Below, piece by piece: positions 50,939 to 60,456 of a stretch of DNA of 64,000 nt (positions within the stretch are counted from its first letter, which is position 1; each line of letters begins with the position of its first letter). A model generated the notes under the pieces. That model was given only the letters and a program-made list of their open reading frames with translations, was not told the origin of the DNA and made no database searches. Origin of the DNA: Thermoproteota archaeon (GTDB lineage Archaea; Thermoproteota; Thermoprotei_A; EX4484-217-1); contig JAPDJU010000012.1 in NCBI GenBank assembly GCA_029258915.1, positions 1 through 64,000 of the forward strand. Direction: 5' to 3'. The position numbers and the translations under genes were made by a program.

Positions 50939-51454
50939 TCACCCTTTAAATTCGAAATAAACTTGACCTTTACGAATATATTCTGCCGCAAGCTTAGCAG
51001 CCTTAATAAATCTCAAATAACTGCCGCATCGACAGAGATTGCCGCTAAGTGCCTCCCTAATCTCATCTTCTGTTGGATTAGGGTTTCTATCTAAAAGACT
51101 CTTCATAGCCATAATTACACCCGGGAAGCAAAAACCACATTGCATAGCATAAGTATCTAGTAATGCTTTCTGAATTGCATGTAACTTGCCAGGAGGCGCT
51201 AATCCTTCAAGAGTAAGTATTTTCTTACCTCTAGCTTGAATAGCGAGCACTAAACAAGAAGCTATAAGCTTGCCATCCATTATAACTGCACATGTACCAC
51301 ATTCTCCTCTTCCACAACCTTCTTTAACGCTTGAAAGTCCTAACTTATATCGTAACACATCAAGAAGCCTCTCATAAGGTTTAACTTTAACTGTATAATC
51401 CTTACCGTTAACGTTTAATGTAATTTCTATTTCGGGATATTCTTCCGTTGACAT
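50939..51454 (-). CDS. Molybdenum hydroxylase 2x[2Fe-2S] small subunit
   Basis: KEGCGRGECGTCAVIMDGKLIASC, CGFCFPGVIMA, NLCRCGSYLRF. Confidence 0.95.
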   Translation of the reverse strand: MSTEEYPEIEITLNVNGKDYTVKVKPYERLLDVLRYKLGLSSVKEGCGRGECGTCAVIMDGKLIASCLVLAIQARGKKILTLEGLAPPGKLHAIQKALLDTYAMQCGFCFPGVIMAMKSLLDRNPNPTEDEIREALSGNLCRCGSYLRFIKAAKLAAEYIRKGQVYFEFKG

Positions 51455-51457
51455 GGA

Positions 51458-52342
51458 TTAAACACCTTCTACAATACGTGATTTAGCTTGTAAAAGTGTT
51501 CTCTTCATTAAAACCTTGGATAAATCAAGTCTATACTCTCCTGAAGCTCTAAAATCGCTTTTTCTTACCATCTCTGCTGGCAAAACCTTATTATATGCTT
51601 CTCTTATGATATCAACGCTAAATTCTTTACCTTTAAGAAATTCCTCTGTTTTCTTTGCTCTACTCGGAATACGTTTATTTACACGGTCAAACGCTATTCT
51701 AACATCAGCTATTTTATTATTCTCTATTTTTAAACAAACAGCTGTAGTTATATAACCTGTTACTATAACTTCTCTTCTATCAATCTTCATAAAGGCTGTT
51801 GAATAATTTTCCGGGAGCTCAGGAAATATTATTTCATATATTAGCTCATTAGGATCTTTAGCTAATGTTCTTTTTTCAACAACAAGCTCTTCTAGAGAAA
51901 CAAGTCTTTCTCCTTCAACACTTACAAGTTTTACTTTAGCATTTAATGTTAGCAAGAATGTTAAATAGTCGGATGCTGAAACGGCAACGCCGATGTTACC
52001 GCCTATTGTAGCTAATGGTTTCAATATTGGTGATGCAAACTTCTTATAGATATCGTAAAACCCTAAGTATTTTTTGTCTTTATGTAAAAATGTTTCAGCT
52101 AAATCTTCTGGTGTTGTGAGAGCTCCGATAGCTATATTGTCATTAACCTTTCTGACGTAGGATAGTTTATCCTTTAACCCTGACAGGTCCACTAAAACCT
52201 TGGGTTTAATTTTTCGCTCTCTTATCTGTATTAATAAATCTGTACCACCTGCTAAGGGTACAGCATCTGGAGCATTTTTATCTAAATATTCTAAAGCGTC
52301 GTTAAGATCCTTAGGAATATATACATTAAACCTAGGTATAAT
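51458..52342 (-). CDS. Molybdenum hydroxylase FAD-binding medium subunit; 5' end lacks a canonical start
   Basis: Track ORF begins at 52192, but the same frame continues upstream with IIPRFNVYIPKDLNDALEYLDKNAPDAVPLAGGTDLLIQIRERKIKPKVL; only ATT/ATA after SD AGGAGGT. Confidence 0.85.
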   Translation of the reverse strand: MIPRFNVYIPKDLNDALEYLDKNAPDAVPLAGGTDLLIQIRERKIKPKVLVDLSGLKDKLSYVRKVNDNIAIGALTTPEDLAETFLHKDKKYLGFYDIYKKFASPILKPLATIGGNIGVAVSASDYLTFLLTLNAKVKLVSVEGERLVSLEELVVEKRTLAKDPNELIYEIIFPELPENYSTAFMKIDRREVIVTGYITTAVCLKIENNKIADVRIAFDRVNKRIPSRAKKTEEFLKGKEFSVDIIREAYNKVLPAEMVRKSDFRASGEYRLDLSKVLMKRTLLQAKSRIVEGV

Positions 52343-52614
52343 TCATCAACCTCCTAAAAAGCAATTAATCTTCCACTGTTAAATAATGATGCGTATTGAA
52401 TTTAAGAATTTTCATGAAGAATAAAGCTGGTCTGTTGAAGAAGATGTTAAGAAATAGTTTAAACACATGTTTCTCTGTTAAAGATAACATTTCCTAGTTA
52501 AGTATGCAATATTCGTTTAAATATGTTATCTTTAACTTATAATCCCTGCCATGAATAATAGCTTCATACAGCCACTATGGGAAATACTATAAGTTATCAT
52601 CAAGGTAAAGTACT

Positions 52615-53775
52615 ATGGAGTATTATAAGGTGTCTATCATGGTAGATTTAACTGTCGAAATTGCTGGTTTAAAATTTAGAAACCCTATTCTTCCAGCAGC
52701 TGGACCCCCTGTCAGGGATGGTATAAGGATTAAGAAATGTATTGAAGGTGGAGCTGGAGGTATTGTTACGAAGACTATTTCCATAAAAGCTGCCGATCCT
52801 TTAATTCCACGACCACATATGGCTGAAGTTAGAGGAGGATTTTTAAATACTGAACTCTGGAGCGAATTGCCTCCTGAAGTTTGGGCTGAAAAGGAGCTTA
52901 AAATAGCTAGGGAAGCAACTAGAGCTGCCGGAATACCCTTAATTGTTAGTTTAGGCTATAGGGCTGATGAAATATCTAAACTTGTAGAAATGTTTGATGA
53001 ATATGCTGACGCCTATGAGCTTTCAGTACACTATATAGGCAGAGATCCTACACCTATGATGGAAGCTGTTAAAGCAGCTAAGAAAACAGGTAAACCTGTG
53101 TTTCTGAAATTAAGCCCTCATCCAGGCATAGACTATGTTGAATGGGCTAAGAAAGCTATTGAAGCAGGTGCTGACGGGATCTCTGCTATAAACTCTTTTG
53201 GCCCAGTACTCGCTCTAGACCTAAGCACACCATTGCCAGACTATATGCTTAAAGGACTACCTGTTATGGGTGGACCTGACGGTACAGGATGGCTTTCAGG
53301 ATCAGCTCTAAAATACTTGGCCTTAAAAATAGTTTTTGACCTGTATAAGGCTATGCCCAATGTTCCAATGTTAGGTGTTGGAGGTATTTCTACCGGGCGT
53401 GACGCTATGGAAATGATTATGGTAGGAGCTAATGCTGTTCAAGTATGTACAGCAGCGATACTTTACGGGCTAAACATATTTAGCAAAATAGTTAAACAGC
53501 TAAAGGCCCTTATGGAGAAAATGGGTTTCGATAGCATTAAAGAACTTAGAGGATATACTCACAAAATATGGAAGAAAAGATATATTAGATATATTTCAAC
53601 GCCTCCAAAATATTATCCTGAAAAATGTACTGGATGTAAGTTATGTGAAATAAGCTGTCCATATGATGCAATAGTTGTTGTTAACGGTAAAGCAGTACTT
53701 TACAAGGACAAATGTTTTGGATGTGGAGTTTGTGTCACAAGATGTAGATTTGGAGCTCTAGAAATAGAATGGTAA
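52615..53775 (+). CDS. Dihydroorotate/dihydropyrimidine dehydrogenase-like (PreA-like) with C-terminal 2x[4Fe-4S]
   Basis: DHOD-type barrel plus CTGCKLCEISCPYDAI / CFGCGVCVTRCRFGAL. Confidence 0.88.
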   Translation: MEYYKVSIMVDLTVEIAGLKFRNPILPAAGPPVRDGIRIKKCIEGGAGGIVTKTISIKAADPLIPRPHMAEVRGGFLNTELWSELPPEVWAEKELKIAREATRAAGIPLIVSLGYRADEISKLVEMFDEYADAYELSVHYIGRDPTPMMEAVKAAKKTGKPVFLKLSPHPGIDYVEWAKKAIEAGADGISAINSFGPVLALDLSTPLPDYMLKGLPVMGGPDGTGWLSGSALKYLALKIVFDLYKAMPNVPMLGVGGISTGRDAMEMIMVGANAVQVCTAAILYGLNIFSKIVKQLKALMEKMGFDSIKELRGYTHKIWKKRYIRYISTPPKYYPEKCTGCKLCEISCPYDAIVVVNGKAVLYKDKCFGCGVCVTRCRFGALEIEW

Positions 53776-53858
53776 AATAAATTATTTTTCTTTTAACCAT
53801 AGTTCTTTTAAAAACCTTATTTATATTAAATAATATTTTAAAGTTCTAGGTTTAGCCA

Positions 53859-53912
53859 ATGAATAAACTATTATTGCCTGAAGGAACTAAAGTCTTACTC
53901 TTAGGTAATGAG
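53859..53912 (+). pseudogene. iorA: N-terminal remnant of indolepyruvate:ferredoxin oxidoreductase alpha subunit
   Basis: MNKLLLPEGTKVLLLGNE then abrupt loss of similarity at the IS left edge. Confidence 0.5.
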
Positions 53913-54111
53913 GGTTCCTACCTACGTAGGCATTTATAGACCTACGTAGATGTTCATCGCCCCTTGTCTTCCCTGTGCCCTCCTACGGAGGTCTACCTCC
54001 CTCGGCGAACATGGGTGCATCGAGCCTCATAGACCTCGCTGCTTCATCAGTCTCAATACCTGAATGTTCAAATAAGCGTTGTTCTATATAAGTATTTTGG
54101 TGTTTAGAAGT

Positions 54112-54264
54112 ATGGGTATAATCCACGTTAAGATAGACGATAGGTTAGAGCTGGAGTTTAGAAAGAGAGTTCTAGAAGTCAAGGGGGTTAAGAAGAGGGC
54201 ATTAACGGAGGCGGTCGAGGAGGCGATAAGGCTGTGGCTAGAAAAACACAGAGGGAATACGTAG
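54112..54264 (+). CDS. Small RHH protein of the TnpB element
   Basis: MGIIHVKIDDRLELEFRKRVLEVKGVKKRALTEAVEEAIRLWLEKHRGNT. Confidence 0.7.
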   Translation: MGIIHVKIDDRLELEFRKRVLEVKGVKKRALTEAVEEAIRLWLEKHRGNT

Positions 54265-55261
54265 CCGTAAATGGAAAGTTGCTGATTACGGACAAGGTAG
54301 CTGAAGGGAAGTTGCTACATGCTATGAGGCTGTTCAGAGATGCCGTTAAAATGGCTCACCACCTGATTAAGGTGAGGCTGGATTGGAATAATGCTGAGAG
54401 GAGGTTAACTTCATACATTTCTAATGCACATTATGCCCATTCGGCGTAGCAAAAGGCTAAACTATGGGGGAAGCGACCTTACCTGAGATTGAGGAAGAAG
54501 ATTCTTTTCAGCGTCGGCAAAACGGCTGAAAAAGGAAATAGAAACATCAGGCTAATCCCGTCAGATAAGTGCTTCATTATTAGGATAAAGATCCCACATG
54601 CCGATGGAAAGCATGAATGGATTTATGCCAAAGCCATATTCGGTGAGAGGTACCTACCGCTACTAAAAGAATTATCTGGTGAGAATATCAGTTATGGAGA
54701 CGAGATAGGGGAAGATTACAGAATCCACGTATATGTACCAGTTGAGTTGTACTGTAAGCATTTGGGCAAGAAGATAGAGAGGAGAGGTAGGTCTTCCCAC
54801 ATCGCTGGATTTGACTTGAACAGCGACAGGATAAATATGGTCATAATCAACGATAGTGGAGAGTTGCTGGACGTTAAGGTAAAACACTTCCCAGAGGTTA
54901 CTCAACATGGCTTCCCCAAGGAGAAAGCTAGAGATATTAGGCTTAAAGCCCTGTCGGAGCTAATAGATTATGCATGCTATCATAATGTTGAGTATTTTGT
55001 ATTTGAGAGATTAGGGAAGAGAAAGAAAAAGAAGACTAGTAACAGAAATGTTAATAGAAAGCTAAGTAAGTTTCCTAAGAAGCAATTGCTTACTCATGCT
55101 AAGGTAATGGTAATGAAAAGGGTAAGAAGTTTTGCGAGGTAAACCCAGCGTACTCATCTCAAGATGCTGAATTAATAGCTAAAAAACTAAGACTCGATAC
55201 TCATACAACATCAGCATACATACTAGCATATAGATACCTAAAGTCTACAAACCCCTATTAA
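54234..55261 (+). pseudogene. tnpB: TnpB (IS605 OrfB) relic with in-frame TAG and a 3' frameshift
   Basis: In-frame TAG 54447-54449 between ORFs in the same frame; AGFDLNSDR, VFERLGKRK, then VNPAYSSQDAELIAKKLRLDTHTTSAYILAYRYLKSTNPY in another frame to 55261. Confidence 0.82.
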
Positions 55262-55319
55262 TACCTATAAAAAATGAACAGTTACGCTAGGCCATACCAG
55301 CGGGGTTTAAAAATGGCAG

Positions 55320-56007
55320 AGATTTGAGGCTTAGACTACGATTATTGGTGCTAAGTTTTGGTCTGAGCATTCGAGGAAAAGAATAGAGAACACTCTTGGC
55401 ATTGAAGCTTATAATAACTGCGGATTAGCTGAAGCTTGTGGACCTGAGATTGCGGTTGAAACACCTGAACATAAGGGATTAATGCATGTTTGGCAGATCG
55501 CTTCTACATAGAAGTTATTGATCCTAAAACAGGTGAAAATGTTGATGAGAGAGGGAGGAGAACTAGTAATAACAACATTGCAGAGAGAAGCCATGCCCCT
55601 AATAAGATGTAGGACAGGCGATATAGTTAAACTGATAGTCTATGTTTGCGGCTTAAGACCGGGTCATCCTTTAATCTCCTGAATTAAGGGCAGAGTAGAT
55701 GATATGGTTAAAGTTAAAGGTGTAGGATTATACCCTGAAAGCGTGGAAAGAATAGTTATGAAATATCATGAACTGTGACCTGACTATCTAATAATGTTAA
55801 CAGGTTACGACAGAGTAAAAGTGCTTGCAGAGGCAAAGAAGAATATAACGCAAAAGAGAATAAGTGGCATAGTGGAGGAAATTAGGAGAAAGTTAAAAAG
55901 AAGAAATATTCATTAGAATAAGTGTTAAAGTAGTTAAACAAGGTAAAATAGACGAAATTAGAGGAGCAGGTAAGGTAAAAAGGATTCTAGACTTAAGGAA
56001 GTTATAA
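55320..56007 (+). pseudogene. paaK: C-terminal relic of phenylacetate-CoA ligase family protein
   Basis: Multi-frame GAKFWSEHSRKRIENTLGIEAYNNCGLAEACGPEIAVETPEHKG, VIDPKTGE.VDE, AMPLIRCRTGDIVKLI, RIKGRVDDMVKVKGVGLYPESVERIV. Confidence 0.85.
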
Positions 56008-56022
56008 TGCAAGGTGTTTTTC

Positions 56023-56445
56023 ATGGCGAGAAGAAAATACGGATTATTAACTGAAGAACAATATGAAGTACTTAAACTTAGAATTCAAGGGCTTACACAA
56101 AAGAAAATAGCTGAAATACTTAAAACATCAAGGGAAAATGTTGCCGTAGTTGAGAGAAGAGCTAAAAGAAACATAAGGCTAGCTGAAGAAACACTAAAAG
56201 CGTACAAAGAACTCTTGGCTATAACTAAAGTTGAAATTAAGGAAGGAACACACTTAGTTGACGTACCAAGGATAGTTATCAACGCAGCAGATAAGGTAGG
56301 TGTGAAATTAAGAGCTAACTTTACCCGAATATATGATGAAATAAGGTTTAAAGCAGGAGAATGTGTAAAAGGCACCCATGTGGTTAAACCTATAGTAATT
56401 CTCATATATAGAAACGGGGATGTTGAAGTTTTAAAATGCTATTAG
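56023..56445 (+). CDS. Tfx-family transcriptional regulator
   Basis: MARRKYGLLTEEQYEVLKLRIQGLTQKKIAEILKTSRENVAVVERRAKRNI. Confidence 0.85.
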   Translation: MARRKYGLLTEEQYEVLKLRIQGLTQKKIAEILKTSRENVAVVERRAKRNIRLAEETLKAYKELLAITKVEIKEGTHLVDVPRIVINAADKVGVKLRANFTRIYDEIRFKAGECVKGTHVVKPIVILIYRNGDVEVLKCY

Positions 56446-57164
56446 ATTTCTTCAGAGACACACCATCTTTTAAGCTTCAAAATCTTAGCTGCACCAGCGC
56501 ATGTAACACCATAAAGTATGGTTTTTTCCTTGAACGGCATGATTTCATGTAAGGTATCATTAACTATCATACTACCTGTCGCTAACACTATGTCTGCCCA
56601 TGAAGAAACTTCGACATTTCTTAAATAGCTTTCCACCAAGATCCCGAATTTTATTTTTCCAATATTCTTTTCACACATATCCGTAACTCTAACCTTAAAG
56701 TACTTAGACAGTGTTTTTACAAGAGCCGGTTGATACCCTATGATACCTACTTTAGGTTTACCGTAAATCTGTCTAATATATTCTGCGAGTTTTTCAGCAC
56801 ATATCCATGGACCGCTGTTTCTACAGTGTCTCGTATTTTTAATTAAACCTAAATACTTCATTACCGCGTTTAGTGAGGCTATAAATAATGCTCTTTCCTT
56901 ATTTGATGTTAAACTTAGATTAATAATATCCCTTAGCCTACCATAGAAGTTCGAAGGTTCATCAGTAAAGGCTTGTCCTACATCATCTCTAAACACTGCT
57001 TCAACAAGGACTTCCTCTCCTCTAACGAGAGCAAACTCTTTATCTAAAAGTTTTCCTATAGCCTCTTCCTTACTTAAAGGCCTGATCTTAATTGCTATGT
57101 TTTCTTCTTCTAAACCATGCTTTCTAATTATTTCACCAAACGTTCTACGTAAAACATTGAACAT
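56442..57164 (-). CDS. DUF364-like putative heavy-metal chelation protein
   Basis: VGIIGYQPALVKTLSKYFKVRVTDM, ADIVLATGSMIVNDTLHEIM, LYGVTCAGAAKIL. Confidence 0.75.
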   Translation of the reverse strand: MFNVLRRTFGEIIRKHGLEEENIAIKIRPLSKEEAIGKLLDKEFALVRGEEVLVEAVFRDDVGQAFTDEPSNFYGRLRDIINLSLTSNKERALFIASLNAVMKYLGLIKNTRHCRNSGPWICAEKLAEYIRQIYGKPKVGIIGYQPALVKTLSKYFKVRVTDMCEKNIGKIKFGILVESYLRNVEVSSWADIVLATGSMIVNDTLHEIMPFKEKTILYGVTCAGAAKILKLKRWCVSEEI

Positions 57165-57190
57165 TACATTAGTACCTCTTCAAGGAAAAA

Positions 57191-57445
57191 CTACCTAGCA
57201 CCTGTCTCTTTAACTATCCTGTCAACTATTTTCTCTAAACTTAAGGCTTCCTTTACAGTATTGAATTTAATGAGAAAAATTTTGTCTCCATATAAAACTC
57301 TAAATACATCATATGCTTTACCAGACCCTTTTGGAGAATTAAACCTGTATATGTCCAGTAATTTTATTTCATGTTTCTTAAGCTCTGTTCTTATTTTTTC
57401 CACTAATTTAACCATAACTACAACACCTTCGACATCTGATGCCAT
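57191..57445 (-). CDS. Hypothetical protein, 84 aa
   Basis: ORF adjacent to the DUF364-like gene, plausible protein composition. Confidence 0.5.
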   Translation of the reverse strand: MASDVEGVVVMVKLVEKIRTELKKHEIKLLDIYRFNSPKGSGKAYDVFRVLYGDKIFLIKFNTVKEALSLEKIVDRIVKETGAR

Positions 57446-57540
57446 TATACTGTAAACTGATTTTTAAACATATTTTAAAGTAGCTTCCTTAAGTTTAATG
57501 CATAGCATATTTAACCAACTTAAATATAGGTTATAGTTAG

Positions 57541-58539
57541 ATGATAGCTATGAAGGAAATTTATAGGAAATGGTATGAGCAAGTAATTAAGGAGTTAGAA
57601 GTAATGAATGGTATAAGATGGAGAAAGCTGGGAAAAACGCCGAGAGCCATATTAATCTCAGGCATGGGTGGCTCGGGTATTGTTGGAGACTACGTTCAAA
57701 CATTAGCCAGTAAGAGGGTTGAAGTACCTATTTTCGTAGTTAAAGATTATAAAATACCGATGTGGGTTAGCAGTGATGATCTTACCATAGTAATTAGCTA
57801 CTCTGGAAATACAAGAGAAACCATAAGATGTTACCGAGAAGCATTAAAGGCTAGAGCACAAGTAGTTGTTATAACTTCTAATGGTCTTCTTAAAGAATAC
57901 GCCAAGAAGGATAATATACCGTTAATACCAGTAATTCAGGGTCTTGTACCTAGAGCTTCACTACCTTCAATGCTTATTGCATGCTTATATGTTTTAGAGA
58001 AATTCGGCCTACCCGTAGTAAGTAGGGATGAAATTCATGAATCCATACATGTTTTAAAGGAAATTCACGAAAATGAATTACTAAGTATAGCTGATAAAAT
58101 CATTGGTAAAATCCCTGTAATTATAACGGTGACCGACTATTCTCCACTTGCCTGGAGGTTTAAAAATGAGCTTAATGAGAATTCAAAAATGCCGGCTAAA
58201 GTTGAAATTATACCGGAATGGGCACATAACGATATTGTAGGATGGGAAGCACCATATAATATAGAAAAATATATTGTACTAATGCTGAAACCTAGGATAC
58301 CTACTGACGAATTATCTTTGCAAATGCTGAACTATGCTAAAAAATACTTTGAAAAACAAGGTTTAAACGTTATTGGAATAGAGATTGCTGGCAAATCGCT
58401 ACTAGCCCAACTACTATATGGTAGTTTAATTGCGGGACTAATTTCAGTAATTGTCGCTGAAAAAAGAGGTATAAGTCCTATAACAACGGAAAGCATTAAC
58501 GAATATAAGAACTACATTGTAAAATATTTTACCATATGA
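57541..58539 (+). CDS. Bifunctional phosphoglucose/phosphomannose isomerase
   Basis: ISGMGGSGIVGDYV, VISYSGNTRETI, ISPITTESINEYK. Confidence 0.9.
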   Translation: MIAMKEIYRKWYEQVIKELEVMNGIRWRKLGKTPRAILISGMGGSGIVGDYVQTLASKRVEVPIFVVKDYKIPMWVSSDDLTIVISYSGNTRETIRCYREALKARAQVVVITSNGLLKEYAKKDNIPLIPVIQGLVPRASLPSMLIACLYVLEKFGLPVVSRDEIHESIHVLKEIHENELLSIADKIIGKIPVIITVTDYSPLAWRFKNELNENSKMPAKVEIIPEWAHNDIVGWEAPYNIEKYIVLMLKPRIPTDELSLQMLNYAKKYFEKQGLNVIGIEIAGKSLLAQLLYGSLIAGLISVIVAEKRGISPITTESINEYKNYIVKYFTI

Positions 58540-58571
58540 TTTTTTATTGTTAATTAAGTTAAAAAATTGTT

Positions 58572-59453
58572 TTACTTGATATATTTCCTTAATTCCTCAA
58601 CAACTCTCATGAATTTCTTTACTCTGCTAACGTCTACAGGGTTTTGGGTTATACCATTTACTTTAAAATAAGTTCCTACAATAGCTCCGTCAGCATGTTT
58701 TAAAAACATCTTAACATTGCTTAAGTTTACACCACTACCTAAGATTACTGGCCTTTCCGGAACCGCTTTTTTAACTTCAACAACGTCTTCTACTTTAGGT
58801 GGCACGCCTGTCATAGTACCTGATACTATAAGTGCGTCTGCCATATAGAAATCACACCATATTGCATGAGTTCTTAAGTTTATTCCTGGAAACATTACTG
58901 CATGTTTCTTACATACATCAGTAAAAATTCTAATATCCTCAGCATAAAGCATTTTCCTTACTCTTAAAAGTTCAGCTGCACATCCGTGATCAAATTCTCC
59001 AGTATCCCAAACTAAAGCCCCCGTCAAAAGACATACTCTTATGAACCTAGCTCCAGCAGCTTTAGCAATGGCTAAAGTAACTCTACCACCATTGTGAATA
59101 ACATTAATACCTACAGGTACATTTGAAAACTTAACTACCTCTCTAGCAGCTACGGCTTGAACAGCAATTTCCTCTGGAGGAACATCTTTACCTACATAGT
59201 ACGGTAAATCCCACATATTCTCGACAATAAGACCGTCAACACCACCCTCAATAAGTGCTGAAGCCTCCTTTAAAGCAAAATCAATAACGTTGTCTATTGG
59301 CTCACCTTCATATGCTGGTGCCCCTGGAAGAGGAAGTAAATGAACCATACCTATTATGGGCTTACTAACACCGAAAAGTTCTTCTAAAGAACTTAATCTC
59401 TTGCTATAGAATCTATTAGCCCATTTAACCTTAAACTTAGACATGCTGTTCAC
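58572..59453 (-). CDS. BtpA-family protein
   Basis: IGMVHLLPLPGAPAYEG, DGLIVENMWDLPYY, ADALIVSGTMTG. Confidence 0.9.
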   Translation of the reverse strand: MNSMSKFKVKWANRFYSKRLSSLEELFGVSKPIIGMVHLLPLPGAPAYEGEPIDNVIDFALKEASALIEGGVDGLIVENMWDLPYYVGKDVPPEEIAVQAVAAREVVKFSNVPVGINVIHNGGRVTLAIAKAAGARFIRVCLLTGALVWDTGEFDHGCAAELLRVRKMLYAEDIRIFTDVCKKHAVMFPGINLRTHAIWCDFYMADALIVSGTMTGVPPKVEDVVEVKKAVPERPVILGSGVNLSNVKMFLKHADGAIVGTYFKVNGITQNPVDVSRVKKFMRVVEELRKYIK

Positions 59454-59535
59454 CTATGAATACTAAGAAGACATGGGGAATATAAATATCGAACAATAAA
59501 GCAATTACATAAGGTTAAAATCAACCTAGAATTAT

Positions 59536-59673
59536 GGCTCAATATGAGCCAGCAGCTTATAAATAAAATATGCCATACACGCTGTTATTGGCACCTACAC
59601 CATACAATATGGTGCTCATGCATATAAAGGTATAACTCTATATACTAGTTATACCTAGTATACTATATGGTGC
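59536..59673. promoter_or_regulatory. Palindrome-rich putative operator array
   Basis: GGCTC-AATAT-GAGCC (59536-59550), CACCATA-CAA-TATGGTG (59598-59614), GGTATAAC-N11-GTTATACC (59629-59655), TATACTAG-N6-CTAGTATA (59641-59662); ATATGGTGC repeated at 59607 and 59665. Confidence 0.65.
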
Positions 59674-59679
59674 ATACAC

Positions 59680-60075
59680 TTGAGGAATGTTATTGTTGTT
59701 AAAAATGTTGATAAGAATTTATATAGGAGATTGAAAAGTACTGCCTCTCTTAAAGGCTATACTATTGGTGAAGCGTTAAATGAAGCCATTAAACTATGGT
59801 TAATGTTAAATGAGGCGATAAGTAGAGATTATTTAGACTATTTAACGTGTAGAGAAAGAAGCGAAGAAAAGCTTAAAGAGATCAATGAAAAATATTGTAA
59901 GAAATGTAAAGGAAAGTACGTAGTTGTTTGCGATGGTATTTTCATTGGAATATTTGATAATGAGAAAGAAGCGTTAAATAGTGCATGCAAATCTAAGGCA
60001 AGAGAATGTATCGTAGCTAAGTTGGGCGAACCCATTAAAGAAGAGAAAGTGGAATTTGGCATGGGTGTTCTCTAA
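59680..60075 (+). CDS. RHH-like N-terminal domain plus DUF5678-like C-terminal domain protein
   Basis: VIVVKNVDKNLYRRLKSTASLKGYTIGEALNEAIKLWL; GKYVVVCDGIFIGIFDNEKEALNSACK. Confidence 0.72.
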   Translation: MRNVIVVKNVDKNLYRRLKSTASLKGYTIGEALNEAIKLWLMLNEAISRDYLDYLTCRERSEEKLKEINEKYCKKCKGKYVVVCDGIFIGIFDNEKEALNSACKSKARECIVAKLGEPIKEEKVEFGMGVL

Positions 60076-60456
60076 TTGAAGTTCAAGTACAATGAAAATG
60101 TTAAGCCTCCAATACCTAAGATGAAGGTTAAAATATGGACTCCGAAAATAAAGGACTACGAATTAGAATTAGTGGTAGATACAGGTTTTAGTGGTGGCAT
60201 ACTTATACCTTATCGCCTATATGATGAATTAAAGTTAGCCTTAGTTGAAGTGCCAAGTAGGTACTTTGGAATCTTACCTGTAGGAATACCTATAATGCTA
60301 CATACGGCTCTAACGGAGGCAAGCATAGAAAAGCTTAAATTCAAAGTACACGTTCATTCACATCCATTAATAAATAAGAAGCTAGCTGGAAGAGAATTAC
60401 TAAACCAATTGAAAATACTACTTAACGGGCCGAAAAGAGAGCTAGAAATTCTATAA
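60076..60456 (+). CDS. Retropepsin-like (clan AA) aspartic protease
   Basis: ELELVVDTGFSGGILIPYRLYDEL, GRELLNQLKILLNGPKRELEIL; start immediately after upstream stop. Confidence 0.8.
   Translation: MKFKYNENVKPPIPKMKVKIWTPKIKDYELELVVDTGFSGGILIPYRLYDELKLALVEVPSRYFGILPVGIPIMLHTALTEASIEKLKFKVHVHSHPLINKKLAGRELLNQLKILLNGPKRELEIL

Larger units (their letters stand above)
53913..55310 (+). mobile_element. IS605-type element relic with RHH accessory ORF and tnpB pseudogene (ends approximate)
   Basis: Palindrome CCTACGTAGG (53921-53930), second CTACGTAG (53942-53949), foldback CCTCCTACGGAGG/GGAGGTCTACCTCC, RHH ORF, tnpB relic. Confidence 0.65.

Noticed and set aside
54447-54449. TAG as a pyrrolysine codon in TnpB
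   Set aside because: A second lesion (frameshift) exists in the same gene and no pyl genes are visible, so decay is simpler
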